Notes: a model not told the origin generated them from the letters alone. 64,000 nt of DNA from Diplolepis rosae (GCA_030998225.1 JAPYXD010000704.1:2294001-2358000); one strand, 5' to 3'. Positions 22,591-33,436 are shown, counted from the stretch's first letter. Numbers and translations are program-made.

Positions 22591-23495
22591 GCCTCGCAGT
22601 ACTATCTTTAAATTATAGTGAAGTATATGAATATTTGCTTGCATAACATCAAAACGTAAAAATTTGTACTAAATTATACTTTCCTATAGATTTATAAAAA
22701 TTTAAAAATAATCCTAATTATTTAAAATATTCTAAGTACATAGATGAAGAGGTTATACAGCATGTTAAAAGAATTAATTTAGTGATATCTTTTTAACGCT
22801 TTTTAAATATTTAGTTTTAAAAGAGGTGATATTTTAAAATTTCACTCTCGACATTTTGGAGTAATTTTGTTATTATGTTGAAAAAAAAATATTTTTCATA
22901 ATTTGGAAATATTTTCAAAAATAAATTATGTTAAACCCTATGATCTTTTGATGAATTAAACTAGTTTGTTTTAAGTTACTATGCAATAAAAAATATATGA
23001 ATTTTATGTAAACGATAATTATATATTGCTTTTATCAGCGATACTTAATTTGTTTATTTCTAACTCACACTGTGATGACTATGTGATAATTCGTGTTTTA
23101 AATCAAAAACTTATTAGCAATCAATGTCTGAATCATCATTGGAACTCAATGATACAATGTAATATTTATATTGATATTTGTGGCCTTTGAATTCTTTATT
23201 TACCAAAATATGTATCGATAGTAAATATCTAAGGACAATAAACAAAATGAAAAGCAGATAGGTGTTGTGCGATTCAAAATTTCAAAACGTATTGATCTAT
23301 AAGCGGTCGGGGTCTGTCATATTAATCCGCAAATAATATCAAGCGGTGTCCACTTTCGCGTACCGACGGCGATCGAACACAACTCGTTTAACGAGTCAGC
23401 CTTGATATATATAATCTTGCATTTATGCATGTTTACTCTATCTTCTATTATGGAATTTAATAACTTGTAGTGAAGCATTAACTTCTTATTCATCT
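22591..23495. other. Intergenic, nothing recognised
   Basis: AT-rich; no ORF with recognisable content and no clear repeat edge. Confidence 0.5.
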
Positions 23496-24835
23496 TAAAG
23501 CCATGGCTCAACCAGATTACGTGATCAAATTCCTGTAAAAGTTCGTGTGAGATAACTTTTTCATTTTACAAAATCATTTCCTGGAAATTTAGGAAATACA
23601 ACAGAAAACGGTAAAGAACGTCTGTCAACTTGGTTGGAGTGACAATTTTGTAAACAAATTTACGCTTAACTGTACTGCCGTCCAAAGTAAAAGAACCGTT
23701 CACTGCATTTCGATTGAAACTGAGTAAAAGGCCAAAAACTTTTTTTATCAAAAAACGTGGCATCTTATTAGGTTCTGCTAAATTTTTAATCGTTACTTGG
23801 TAAATGTAGGGTCAGTATAAACATGGATGGAAAAAAATGCAAAATTTGAATTTTAACTATAGAAAAATACATTTAACAGTTTTTGCATCTTGAAAATACT
23901 TGGTAAAAGAGCGTTAATGTCACTTAGCCTTTTATTCTTAGGAACGGCGCCCAAAAAGTGCCTCCAATACTTTGTACGAAAAAGGTTAACTGTAGTAAAT
24001 GATCAACGAAATCAAACGAAATGCACTTAGCCTTCTTTGTCATAGGAAACTGACCTCTGACTCGAGCGTCTTCCTTTCTCAGGAAAACGCTAACTTCATA
24101 TAAGGTTTTCCATTTTTGTAAAGTGGCTCACGTCCCGAAGCATTTCCCGCGAAAGATAGCGACAATGTCCATTGACGCTCTTTGACTGTGACGGATTCAC
24201 AAGCGTTTCCAAAATTTTTGTCAATTAACGCTTTTTTCTCGAATAAGATTTTCAATTCAGTTGACGTACTTACAGTTCTGAACGTTCATTGAACGATGGA
24301 AAATATTTTCAATGAAAACTAAATGATTAGTTTTTGCTTCAGTATATTAAAAAAGCATATATATTATGACAGATTGTATATTTGTAGGATCACGAATATA
24401 AACATAATCATTAACTTTGTTTTGAATGAAAACAATTGTCATCGTTCAATGAACGTTCAGAACTGTATAAGTACATATCCAGTTGATCTTTTCGTTCTTT
24501 GCACTGCTGTGATAAAAAACTAATGTGTTTTAAAAATTGAAGCGCAGTTAAATGCAGAATTTCTTCAAGGTTCTAATGATATAAAAAACTCATTTTCGTC
24601 AAAAATGTTAGTTAACGGTTCTTTTACATTGGACGGCAGTGTAATTGTCGATAAGTTTTCGAATTTTTTTCAAAATTTGTACTAAAAAGAAGTTGAAACA
24701 CATGTTTTATTGTCTTTTGTTATGTTTCCCAAATTTTCAGAAAGATACTTTGTGAATTAAAAAAGTTATCTTACATGAACGAATTAATGTATTATTTATT
24801 CAAGTGATCCGATTGACCCATGGCCATAATTCAAA
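23496..24835. repeat. Family-G fold-back MITE split by other insertions
   Basis: The left half starts CCATGGCTCAACCAGATTAC and continues through TTCCTGTAAAAGTTCGTG to GTAAAAGAACCGTTCACTG near 23687-23705. The right half mirrors it: AACGGTTCTTTTACATTGGA near 24614-24633 and then CGATTGACCCATGGCC near 24814-24829. The ~0.9 kb between the halves includes a nested MITE (24258-24478). No coding content. Confidence 0.6.
24258..24478. repeat. MITE of the CGTTCATTGAACGATG family, nested copy
   Basis: TIRs GTACTTACAGTTCTGAACG, then TTCATTGAACGATG, mirrored by CATCGTTCAATGAACG and TTCAGAACTGTATAAGTAC. The interior also resembles 22355-22590, including GACAGATT and ACATAAT boxes. The apparent ORF across it is incidental. 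Confidence 0.82.
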
Positions 24836-24899
24836 ATGCTCTAAATTTTTAGTGCTGTTCGACGTTCCTGAGTGTAATCTTCATAAAATCATATATTTG

Positions 24900-25301
24900 T
24901 TGACACACACACTTGTAGTATTAATTCGGTTAATTTATTAGTTAAAGGAAAAGTTTCGCGTTACAGGACGTCAGCAAGAATCAAACAGGTATCTTTGGGG
25001 TAATCAATGATGTTGGGGATAAAGAATATCCCGTGGCGAGGCAGCAATCACCCCCTGCGGCGAGAGTTCGTCAAATTAATAACCGATGATTTTATAGAAC
25101 GCTTTATTGAATCGTGTTCTCGGTAAATAATATCTCTGAACACCATCGCTTAGTGGTCGGACTATGAAGTGGAGGTGCGTCGGAGGTTCTCTTTCCTCCC
25201 CTTCCCTCCTTTCTTTTTCTCTTGTACTTATTGATGTTGTAGTCGGTGTCATTTACGTTGTAGTATCGCTGTTAGATACTGATGGTAACACTGTAACAAC
25301 A
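24900..25301 (-). repeat. Possible solo LTR (Copia-like TGTTG...CAACA)
   Basis: On the minus strand the segment starts TGTTGTTACAGTGTTACC and ends GTGTGTGTCAACA, with an internal CAATAAAGCG near 25103 as a polyadenylation-type signal. Composition differs from its flanks. The five flanking bases do not match (ATATT versus GAGCC), so a clean insertion is not proven; the right junction lies next to the DNA shared with 55 kb. Confidence 0.35.
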
Positions 25302-25309
25302 GAGCCACA

Positions 25310-25462
25310 CCTACTTCTCTTAACAAACTAGAACTGATGCACAAAAATCTCTTTTCACTCACTGCCTGTGGAAATATCTTTTCTCTCTAGATTTTCATTA
25401 CGAAGAAACTAATCTATAGAATTTTATGTTACATTCTGCATAAACTTAGAATATGTTTTTTT
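25310..25462 (+). repeat. Segment duplicated at 55170-55320, upstream of R1
   Basis: About 150 bp, starting CTCTTAACAAACTAGAACTG and running to the R1 start, is essentially identical at both places. The two R1 copies therefore share flanking DNA, so they descend from one insertion that was later duplicated, or R1 extends further left in this subfamily. Confidence 0.75.
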
Positions 25463-26040
25463 TACATTCTCATCATGGATGAGAAGGTATTGGTTTTATG
25501 TGAAAAATGACTTTCAAAATTTTCATCAAATCTTTACGTTTTGAGACCCCCTGAGTCAGAAAAAATGGTTTTTACGAAAGTGGCTGTCTGTCTGTCTGTC
25601 TGTAGGTCGTGTGCGGCATAACTCTCGATAGAATTATCAGATTGAATTGAGCTTCGGTACACTTTATCGGAGCCGAAAAAGTAAGGACAAGTTCGTTAAC
25701 CAGCCGCATCAAATCGAAATTGAGGGATGGAGCACTACTTTTGTGTTTTTGAAAATAATTTTTTGAAAAAATCAAAAATTTCAATACTGGTTTTTGATAT
25801 TGCTCATAAATCTCTACAAATTATCCTGATAACATTTTTTGATTAAATCAAAATTAGAAATGTTACAGTATATTCAAATTCGAAAAAAGTCCATATCAAA
25901 ATTCCATTTTCCAGTTAAATTATATGAGATACGAAAAAACGTTATGATACAATATTATTGAATAAATAAAAACCTACAAATTTGAATTGTAACATTTTTT
26001 CATAAGATGCATATTTTTCTTCTTAATTAAAAAAAAACTA
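25463..26040 (+). repeat. R1 repeat copy 2, left part
   Basis: Begins TTACATTCTCATCATGGATG and follows the R1 consensus to TTAATTAAAAAAAAACTA. The rest resumes at 28551 after the inserted fold-back element. The TCTG microsatellite has about five units. Confidence 0.85.
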
Positions 26041-26111
26041 ATTAAAATGATAGTTTGTATTGACCCTTGATTTAATTTATAAAACTTGGTACGTTTGCAT
26101 TGGCTTTAGGG

Positions 26112-26185
26112 TCCATAAATGAAGAAGTCTATTTAATCAGACGTTTCGGCTCTGATCGGAGCCCTCATCAGTGATATTTATTAAA
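26112..26185 (-). ncRNA. Hammerhead-ribozyme-like motif, left arm
   Basis: Mirror image of the motif at 28448-28514. The minus strand reads CTGATGAGGGCTCCGATCAG and then AGCCGAAACGTCTG. See the plus-strand copy for the predicted stems. Confidence 0.45.
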
Positions 26186-26885
26186 TCTAAAAATACAAAA
26201 AAGATGCTATCGCTAATTTCACAATTTTTAACGGAATAACTAGAGTACTTAGAATATGATATAAAACCGAGTGCTTGGTATGTTAATCTGTAATTGAAAA
26301 TGGAAAGCTTGGATATACGACTATTCTTTGGACTATTTTTCCCTGGAACTATTTTGAACCTATTTGTAAACTATTTATAAAATATTTATATTCATAATTT
26401 ATATTTATATTATATTTATATAATATTTATATTTATAAAATAATATTTATAAAATAATTATATAATAAGGTTTGAACTCAAATAAATTGGTGCGAAGCTG
26501 AATGTGAACAGCCTTGTCTAGACAATTGAGGCCATTTTTTGGAATATTTTTTCCTGAAACTATTTTAACCTATTTGTAGACTATTTTCCTGAAACTATTT
26601 CAACCTATTTATAGACTATTTATAAAAATGTTCACATTTTGACTGTCTTTTCTATGCTGGTGTCTACAATTGAATTTGTTGAGACTATTAGGTCCTGGTT
26701 CGAACTATTTAACTTAGACTATTTCAAACTATTTCAAAACTATTTTTAAAAAAAGTAAATATTCACATTCTTTTAAGAAGGTCTTATCCATACCGGTGTC
26801 TATAATAATTCTTAGGTTACAGATTGAAAGGAAGTGATTGATGTAGAGCATTAATGATATTTTGAACTACTTGGAAAATGCTTAG

Positions 26886-27185
26886 ATTGCCTCCATATCT
26901 GCCGCAAATGTGCTGAACCCTTCGGACCCCGGTTATGATTTACAATCTTCCGTCACAAAAAAATTTTTTTCTTCCACCCTCGCCTCCTTGGTTCTTTCAC
27001 AACTGTCCTCTCCGTACATTCAAGATTCAGTCAAAAATATAACATCGCACAGTGAGTTGGTGAAAAATAATGTGTGTTCAAAAAATATTTCACAGAAAAC
27101 AAAAAACAAGGATAAAAAATTCTATAACCAACCGTGGTTTTCTATTAAAGAGAAAGGATTGCTTCCTTCATACATAGAAGGTTAG
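26886..27185 (+). CDS. Unrecognised open frame in the spacer of the fold-back element
   Basis: A roughly 100-codon open frame without an ATG near its start (first usable codon GTG at 26910), ending TAG at 27183-27185. It is polar and Ser/Lys-rich, containing NPSDPGYDLQSSVTKKFF and KFYNQPWFSIKEKGLLPSY. No domain is recognised. It sits in the only unique part of a non-coding inverted-repeat element and shows less AT bias than the arms, so it may be a captured exon piece or a relic of the autonomous element's protein. A splice acceptor may precede it. Function unknown. Confidence 0.3.
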   Translation: MASISAANVLNPSDPGYDLQSSVTKKFFSSTLASLVLSQLSSPYIQDSVKNITSHSELVKNNVCSKNISQKTKNKDKKFYNQPWFSIKEKGLLPSYIEG

Positions 27186-28447
27186 TTCAAAAATCAAATT
27201 TCAATCAAGATCCGTTAAGACTGGAAAGTTTGGATATCTAGATGTCTAGTGTTCTAACTTTAGGCTTTTCAAAAGGTTTTCTGACATCCATATATATATA
27301 ACATCAAAAATAAAAATTGTTTAAAAAATTTTTTTGAAATATATTAGAAATAGCAAACTCAGGGAAAATAGTTCAAAAACAACTTTAATGTGTGAATCAG
27401 GTTCATTTTGTTGACTTGTTACCAGAGAATTTGGTTGTAGATTACAAATATAGATAAGACATGTTCAAAATATCATAAAAAATGTGAATATTTAAAATAG
27501 TTATAAATAGTTTAAAAATAGTATTTAGACAAAATAGTACAAAAGGAAAGCCTTAAAGATCAAATATTCCCATCCAGCTTCACACCAAAGAATTGAATGT
27601 AGATACTGTTATAGATAGGTCATACCAAAATATTAATATTAATACTTTTTTCCAACATAGATTTAAAATAGTGGATGCAATAATGTATTAGATATTCACA
27701 AATATAAATAATTATTATATTTTTTTAAAGAGTTTAAAAATAGTTGTTCAGTCCAAATAGTTCAAAATATCATTAATGCTCTACATCAATCACTTCCTTT
27801 CAATCTGTAACCTAAGAATTATTATAGACACCGGTATGGATAAGACCTTCTTAAAAAAGAATGTGAATATTTACTTTTTTTAAAAATAGTTTTGAAATAG
27901 TTTGAAATAGTCTAAGTTAAATAGTTCGAACCAGGACCTATTAGTCTCAACAAATTTAATTGTAGACACCATCATAGTTAATACAGTATAAATGTGAACA
28001 TTTTTATAAATAGTCTATAAATAGGTTGAAATAGTTTCAGGAAAATAGTCTACAAATAGGTTAAAATAGTTTCAGGAAAAAAATATTCAAAAAAATGGCC
28101 TCAATTGTCTAGACAAGGCTGTTCACATTCAGCTTCGCACCAATTTATTTGAGTTCAAACCTTATTATATAATTATTTTATAAATATTATTTTATAAATA
28201 TAAATATTATATAAATATAATATAAATATAAATTATGAATATAAATATTTTATAAATAGTTTACAAATAGGTTCAAAATAGTTCCAGGGAAAAATAGTCC
28301 AAAGAATAGTCGTATATCCAAGCTTTCCATTTTCAATTACAGATTAACATACCAAGCACTCGGTTTTATATCATATTCTAAGTACTCTAGTTATTCCGTT
28401 AAAAAGTGTGAAATTAGCGACAGCATCTTTTTGTATTTTTAGATTTA

Positions 28448-28514
28448 ATAAATATCACTGATGAGGGCTCCGATCAGAGCCGAAACGTCTGATTAAATAG
28501 ACTTCTTCATTTAT
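28448..28514 (+). ncRNA. Hammerhead-ribozyme-like motif, right arm
   Basis: The core CTGATGA (28458-28464) is followed by a helix II candidate GGGCTC/GAGCC (with one extra G) closing on GAAAC (28482-28486). Then GTCT (28487-28490) pairs with AGAC (28499-28502) as helix III, followed by TTC as a possible cleavage triplet, and ATAAAT (28448-28453) can pair with ATTTAT (28509-28514) as helix I. This order is the hammerhead layout, known in Penelope-like and other retroelements. The bulge in helix II and mismatch in helix III mean activity is uncertain. Confidence 0.5.
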
Positions 28515-28550
28515 GGACCCTAAAGCCAATGCAAACGTACCAAGTTTTAA

Positions 28551-29391
28551 AAAAAAAACTATTGAAAATCCAAAATTCAATTTTTTTAACAATAATATGT
28601 AAAATAAGAAAAAAACGTAAGAATACACAGTTGTTCGTTTCAAAAAGATCTACACGTTTTGTCTCACACAGTTTCTGATAAAACATATATTTTTCGTTTC
28701 AATTCCAAAAAATACGATTAAAATTCAAAAATTCCATTTTTTAGACAAAATATGTGAGATACAAAAAAAACTTTGAGATGAAAAATTGTTTGGCTAAATA
28801 AGGTCTACACATTCTTATCGAGAAATTTCTCGACAGGATGTATATTTTAATTTTTTGATTTTTAATATTGAAAAAATTCGATTTTTTACACCAAAATATG
28901 TGAGATACGAAATAAGCGTTGTTCTGCAAAATCGTTTCCTTAAATAAAGTCTACGATTGTTTTTCCTTTTTGAGATATTTGGAAGAAAATAAATTTATCA
29001 ATAATCATGTAATTTATTAAAAAGTTACAAAAATGCATACAGAAAATCGAGCGCGAAGCGCGAGTGTCATGATGAGAATGTGTTCCTTAAGGCCGATAGA
29101 GCCTTAAGTAAATTGAATTTCTTGTTTCATTTAAACTGAAAAAGAAACTTAGTGAATTTGAGAAAATGAATAATTTACATCATCTTTAATATCATTAAAT
29201 TGGTTTGAGCTTCAGTATTAAATTATAAGAAATAAACTTAAACGTATGCGAAGAGCACAAGACCGAGCGCAAAGCGCGAGGTCCAGAAAGAACGGAGCGC
29301 GAAGCGCGACGATCGAATCGCGCGCCCTAGGCGCGCTCCAACATGCGCGCGAAGCGCGCAATGAGAATGTGCCCGCAAAGCGGGCAGATTT
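28551..29391 (+). repeat. R1 repeat copy 2, right part with hairpin cluster
   Basis: Resumes at AAAAAAAACTATTGAAAATC and ends with the R1 GC-rich cluster: GAGCGCGAAGCGCGAG (29050), CCTTAAGGCCGATAGAGCC (29085), GCGCGAAGCGCGAC (29296), CGCGCCCTAGGCGCG (29320), GCGCGAAGCGCGC (29346) and the terminal GCCCGCAAAGCGGGC near 29370. The poly-T after it marks the end. The ORF across this cluster is spurious. Confidence 0.85.
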
Positions 29392-29854
29392 TTTTATTAT
29401 ATAAAAAGGTAACAAATAGGAATTAGTAACTTGTAAGAAATCCTGGCACCCGGTATACACAGAAAGTGAGCACTTGTATGCAACTGATCAAAATGTAAAA
29501 TCAGAAAAATTTAGATTTTAAAATTTAAATAAATTTGGTGAAAGGCAAGTAAACATGGGGACACCCGATATAAACCTAAACATCCCTCATGCTTTCTTCG
29601 TCTTACTTATAGAACATATGGGATCCAAACCATATAAATAAGCGACGAATTTTCATAAAAAGTCAGTTCAACTTGGGCTTTAGCCCTGTATCAAGCTTTT
29701 CTCCAACTTATACTTTTGTAAACACGTACCACAGTTTTTGTTCAACGAAGGACCAATTTGTATTGAGACCTATATCTTTAGAATAAATCCAATTAAGTTG
29801 AATCATTTATTTATTTTCAAGACCCTACACTTCAATTTCCAACAGTTTTTAAAT
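29392..29854 (+). promoter_or_regulatory. LTR-like or promoter-like segment of unknown origin
   Basis: CATATAAATAAG near 29634 followed about 27 bases later by GTCAGTTC (29662) forms a TATA box and insect-type initiator pair; AATAAA follows near 29782. This order (TATA, initiator, poly(A) signal within 150 bp) is typical of an LTR, but neither edge nor partner was found. Confidence 0.35.
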
Positions 29855-30145
29855 TAAACATTGAGCTATTTAATTAAGTTCAGTGTAAGTTTGTTGATTT
29901 GTTTATTTCAATTTTGACATTGAGCACAGATTTGGTTCAGTGTTGGTTTACACGTTTGTTTAGTTCTAAGTTTCTTTAATTCAAACATTGAGCAACCCAC
30001 ACAGTTCAGTGTTCAATTATTTAAATTGAGTTTTCGAGAAATTTAAACAAACATTGAGCACAAGTTTCGTTCAGTGTCTGTTCACATATTTGGTTCGAAT
30101 TTTTTTTTTCACGAAACATTGAGCAATAAATTGTTCAGTATTAAT
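29855..30145 (+). repeat. Five-copy tandem repeat of ACATTGAGC...GTTCAGTGT units
   Basis: Units of about 62-70 bp start near 29855, 29916, 29985, 30050 and 30115. Each contains ACATTGAGC and then, 7-14 bases later, GTTCAGTGT. As RNA, these two pair along nine positions with G-U pairs, so each unit can fold as a hairpin. Sequence between hairpins is poorly conserved. Confidence 0.7.
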
Positions 30146-30922
30146 CCCTCAAGTAAATTCTATACAAGACAAACCTGTTTAAACTCCATAAGTAAAGCCA
30201 AGGCCACGCTAATTTTCTCAAGGGTTATTTAACAATGTACCGTGAATAGACGATCAATTTATTCCGCCACGTTAATACGAACAGCCAGGCTTGTGCCAGG
30301 TTCTCTCAAATTGACTAAAACAATCAGTCGAACAAGGGACCGATAAAATTCTCTTCGGATTATTTCAAAACGTTATTTTTCGATACAAGAGGATCAGGAT
30401 TTTCTCACTGATCTTAATCCGTTAGCCGTTTTCGTAAAATCCTCTTCACATAAGTTAGGTCTGATTCCCAGCTTATAAAGCGCGAGCTTTGACCAAAAAA
30501 AAAAAATAAAATCGTTATAAAAAGGAACGCTAGAGCGTTTACGGACGTAACATTTATATACCTACGCTGTTAGAAATGTTCGTAAAATCACAAAATTTTC
30601 ATGGTACAGAGGCGACGTACAATTTGATGATATTTATGATGTTTTTGAGTAAAGGTATCTTAAAATTGCAAATAATGTACTTAATTTTCTGAAATTTTTC
30701 TTGATATTATGAAACTCAACTGGATTTTCATAAAATGTATCTTAAAACTACCAAACTGTAACAGAATTTGTATAAAATGTATCATAAAATTACGAAACTG
30801 TAAAAAAAATTTTCAGTTACCCAAAACGTTAAATTATTCCTGTTACAAGTTTCAGAATTTTCAGATACAAGTATTGGAATATTCAACACTTTCTAACTGA
30901 AAATTAAGAAATTGTTTCTTAA
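30146..30922. other. AT-rich DNA after the hairpin array
   Basis: No gene recognised. TTTACGGACGTAACA near 30538-30552 resembles an LTR 3' end (ACGTAACA), which would fit the LTR-like signals upstream, but is unproven. From 30690 to 30800 several degenerate CTTAAAATTACGAAACTG units occur. Confidence 0.4.
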
Positions 30923-31542
30923 GGCATCATTCTACTATCTCAGAAAAAAGGTGATTTTCAAGAATTTTATTCTTAACAACTACTTTATATAATTAAATAA
31001 AATTTTCAGTGTGTCTAAAAAAAGGCATTTCCATGGCGCGCACGACATTCCCAGTCAGCATCATCTGAAACAAATAAATCAAAAAATTTCTTTATTAGTA
31101 TGACCATAGCTCTGAAGTAACGAAGCGGATTTTTTTTATTTTGCAAAATGACAAAATGGCGGCAGTTTAAACAATAATATTCAAAGATCGACTTTTTTTG
31201 CTCTTTTTTTGATAATTTAACGATGATAAAATTAAAAATGTTAAAAAACGCTTTGTCACTCCATAGATATTTATGTTTAGAATAAATGAAGAAAATTTGA
31301 AAGTAATTGATTGGAAACTTATTGAGAAATCGTGCGCGCCGAGCGCAAAAACGTTGTTTCGAGAAAAACGCTTTTAAAGTTTTCGGAACATATAAATTGT
31401 AAAAAAAATTGCTTACACTTAATCAGCGATCCCTGCCCCACATAATACTCTTTTTGCTTGATTAAGAGAATCCTCCTGAAGCTATCAAAAAATGAAACAA
31501 CAAAAAATCGATTTTTCAAAAGTGAGATAGTAGAATAACCCC
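30923..31542. repeat. TTAA-flanked MITE (piggyBac-like)
   Basis: TTAA at 30919-30922 and 31543-31546 flank a ~620 bp unit with inverted ends: GGCATCATTCTACTATCTCA left and TGAGATAGTAGAATAACCCC right. TTAA targets are typical of piggyBac. The interior AAAAACGTTGTTTCGAGAA (31355) recurs near 51314, so a relative lies at 51.2-51.4 kb. No transposase. Confidence 0.7.
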
Positions 31543-31546
31543 TTAA

Positions 31547-31811
31547 ATTTACCAAAAGTAATTGAATTTTCTGAAATTCTATCTTAATTTTACGAAACTC
31601 TAGATAAATAAAACTCCAGCCACGTGTTTCGGGTAATTACGGTAGAACTATACGTGGTTCAGTAAAGTTAAATTGTATAAAAAGTGAAAGATTTGGAAAG
31701 GAAAATTGAAAATCTTATTATGATGCAAGTGCCTACAAGTGTACGAGAATATGACGAGTTTCGAGCAAGCCTTCTGGTTAATGGTATTTAGAATACGTAT
31801 CTCTCTTGGGT
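31547..31811. other. Intergenic AT-rich DNA
   Basis: Contains further degenerate ATTTTACGAAACTC units like those before the MITE, suggesting the MITE split an older tandem repeat. Otherwise nothing recognised. Confidence 0.4.
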
Positions 31812-32068
31812 GCACAGAAAAAATTAGTTTAGTAAAGTTTATAGAATTGTTCAAAAGTTGGGGATGCAGGCATTTGCGAAACAGAGTTCTAGAAAACTTA
31901 CAGAACTTTTCAGAATAAAATGTGTAACATTCAGGAAAAATTATTGAAAGTTCTGCATTTTTTTCCGAAAAGTCCTTTGAATTTTCTAGAACTCGGTTCC
32001 GAAAATGCCTGTATCCCCAACTCTTAAACAATTCTATAAACTTTATTGAACTATTTTTTTCCGTGTAG
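31812..32068. repeat. Palindromic MITE (CACAGAAAAAATTAGTT family)
   Basis: Long inverted repeats span nearly the whole ~257 bp. AAGTTTATAGAATTGTTCAA is mirrored by AACAATTCTATAAACTTTAT, and GTTGGGGATGCAGGCATTT by AATGCCTGTATCCCCAAC. The outer end TTTTTTTCCGTGTAG resembles those at 6472 and 54508. Confidence 0.8.
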
Positions 32069-33436
32069 ATATTCGTTACCTGGTCAAATCACCCGAGTTA
32101 ATTCTCTTGGAGTAATTTCATTGGATAGTAGAATCTCACGGTCGTCCGCAGCATCTGCGCTCGCGTCGAAGGCGCGGGCCTGGCAAGAAAAAAAGTTTCA
32201 TTTCGTCGAAACCCAGTCGCAAATCTTGCTCTCAGTGCTGGAAGCCATATCAGTGTCGATCGAGCGCTCGTGCAAAGCCTATGAGCGGGTGACGCGAAAG
32301 GAAGAGGGTCCATCAGGCCCCTTATCTCTCACCCGGGTCCCTTATTCCGCGCAAACGTAAACGCATGAATCCAAGCCGCCGCAGATGTGTCTCCTGCGCC
32401 TTCTATTCTCTGCTTCGCCTCCGCATGAAACGCAGAAGAGACAGCTATCGTGCCGCTAATCTCGCCTAGTTAGGCGACCTTCTTCATTTTCTTCTTCCTC
32501 CTCCTCACACCACCCTTTACCCTTCTCGGTCTTTTTGTTCATGTTGCTTCTCTTTGACTTGTTGGTTTTCTTCCCGGGCTTTCCGCTCGGCCTTCGTCTC
32601 TCTTTTGTTTCTTGGTTTCTTCTTCTCCTCTTGATTCTCCTTTGCGCAGTCCTTTCCTCTGAAGATCCGTCCTTCCTGCCTTTACCGGGCAGCCGATACA
32701 ACTTGCCTCATAAATACAGAAGGTGGTGGTGGCAGATAGAGGAAGAGATAGAGATAAGGCGAAGAAGAAGCGAGAGGGTGCCAGGGAAAGAGGGAACCGA
32801 AGGGCGAGCCTACAAATTGCTACACCGCATTGTGGTGTCACTCCGGCTTGCCACGACACGGCCCTGGAATCGCTGGAATGGTGTCTAACAGTCGTTCCAG
32901 CCTTCCCTTCTTGGGCTTCTTTCTCTATTCTTCTTTGGGAGTCTGTACCACTTTACTGCTCTTCACTCCTCTTCACTCTTGCTCTCTTCTTTCGCCATAA
33001 GGACAGCTTTTACTTCAGTTCCTTTTCTTTTTTTTTCTACTTTCCCTTCTTGTATTAGCACGCGTGTGTAAACGCTCTGTTACAACGACTTTGTCGGTAG
33101 CTGATAACTTCAGATAGAAACGCCGATACCTCCTGCGACGCAAAAACTACTTTACTTGCAAACTGATTAGTGAACTTTCAGCGAGACTAAAATTTCGTAT
33201 CAAGTGCGGAAAGGAGTATTTTAATGCAAGAGCAAGTTGCAACAAGGGCTGAGGCGACACGAAGGAACCGAGGCCCAGGTCGCGATTCGCTCGCGCGTTG
33301 AAATATGTTCCGCACGTGATGCAAACGATTTTTTTTGTTCGCTGTATACACTAGTGAGGAAAAATCAACTTTCCGCACGCAAAACGGTACCGACAAGGCT
33401 AACTTTCAATGTACGGTGGACAAAAAATCATTTACA
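32069..33436. other. GC-richer, apparently unique DNA; possible host regulatory or untranslated sequence
   Basis: Base composition changes sharply from AT-rich repeats to CpG-containing, pyrimidine-rich DNA (especially 32450-33050). Several overlapping ORFs occur on both strands (32046-32360, 32456-32701, 32535-32888, 32723-33058), but all are low-complexity and none has a recognisable domain. The region may include a host promoter or 5' untranslated exon. No splice structure is clear enough to annotate. Confidence 0.35.

Larger units (their letters stand above)
26041..28550. mobile_element. 2.5 kb fold-back element with hammerhead-like arm ends
   Basis: It interrupts R1 copy 2. Arms of about 790 bp (26081-26872 and about 27755-28546) are near-perfect inverted repeats with termini AAAACTTGGTACGTTTGC and GCAAACGTACCAAGTTTT. 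The arms carry a CTGATGA...GAAAC motif and many variants of TATTTATAAACTATTT and CTATTTTAACC. The central ~880 bp is unique and holds a short open frame. The direct repeat AAAAAAAACTA on both sides (left ending 26040, right about 28551-28562) may be the target duplication. No transposase or RT is present, so it is non-autonomous. Confidence 0.7.

Noticed and set aside
29855..30145. CRISPR-like array
   Set aside because: The units are degenerate, spacers are not of uniform length, no cas genes occur, and the genome is plainly eukaryotic.
32456..33058. Overlapping ORFs on both strands in the GC-rich segment
   Set aside because: Low-complexity Arg/Lys/Glu or Leu/Phe/Ser frames caused by purine/pyrimidine strand bias. 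No supporting splice or domain evidence.
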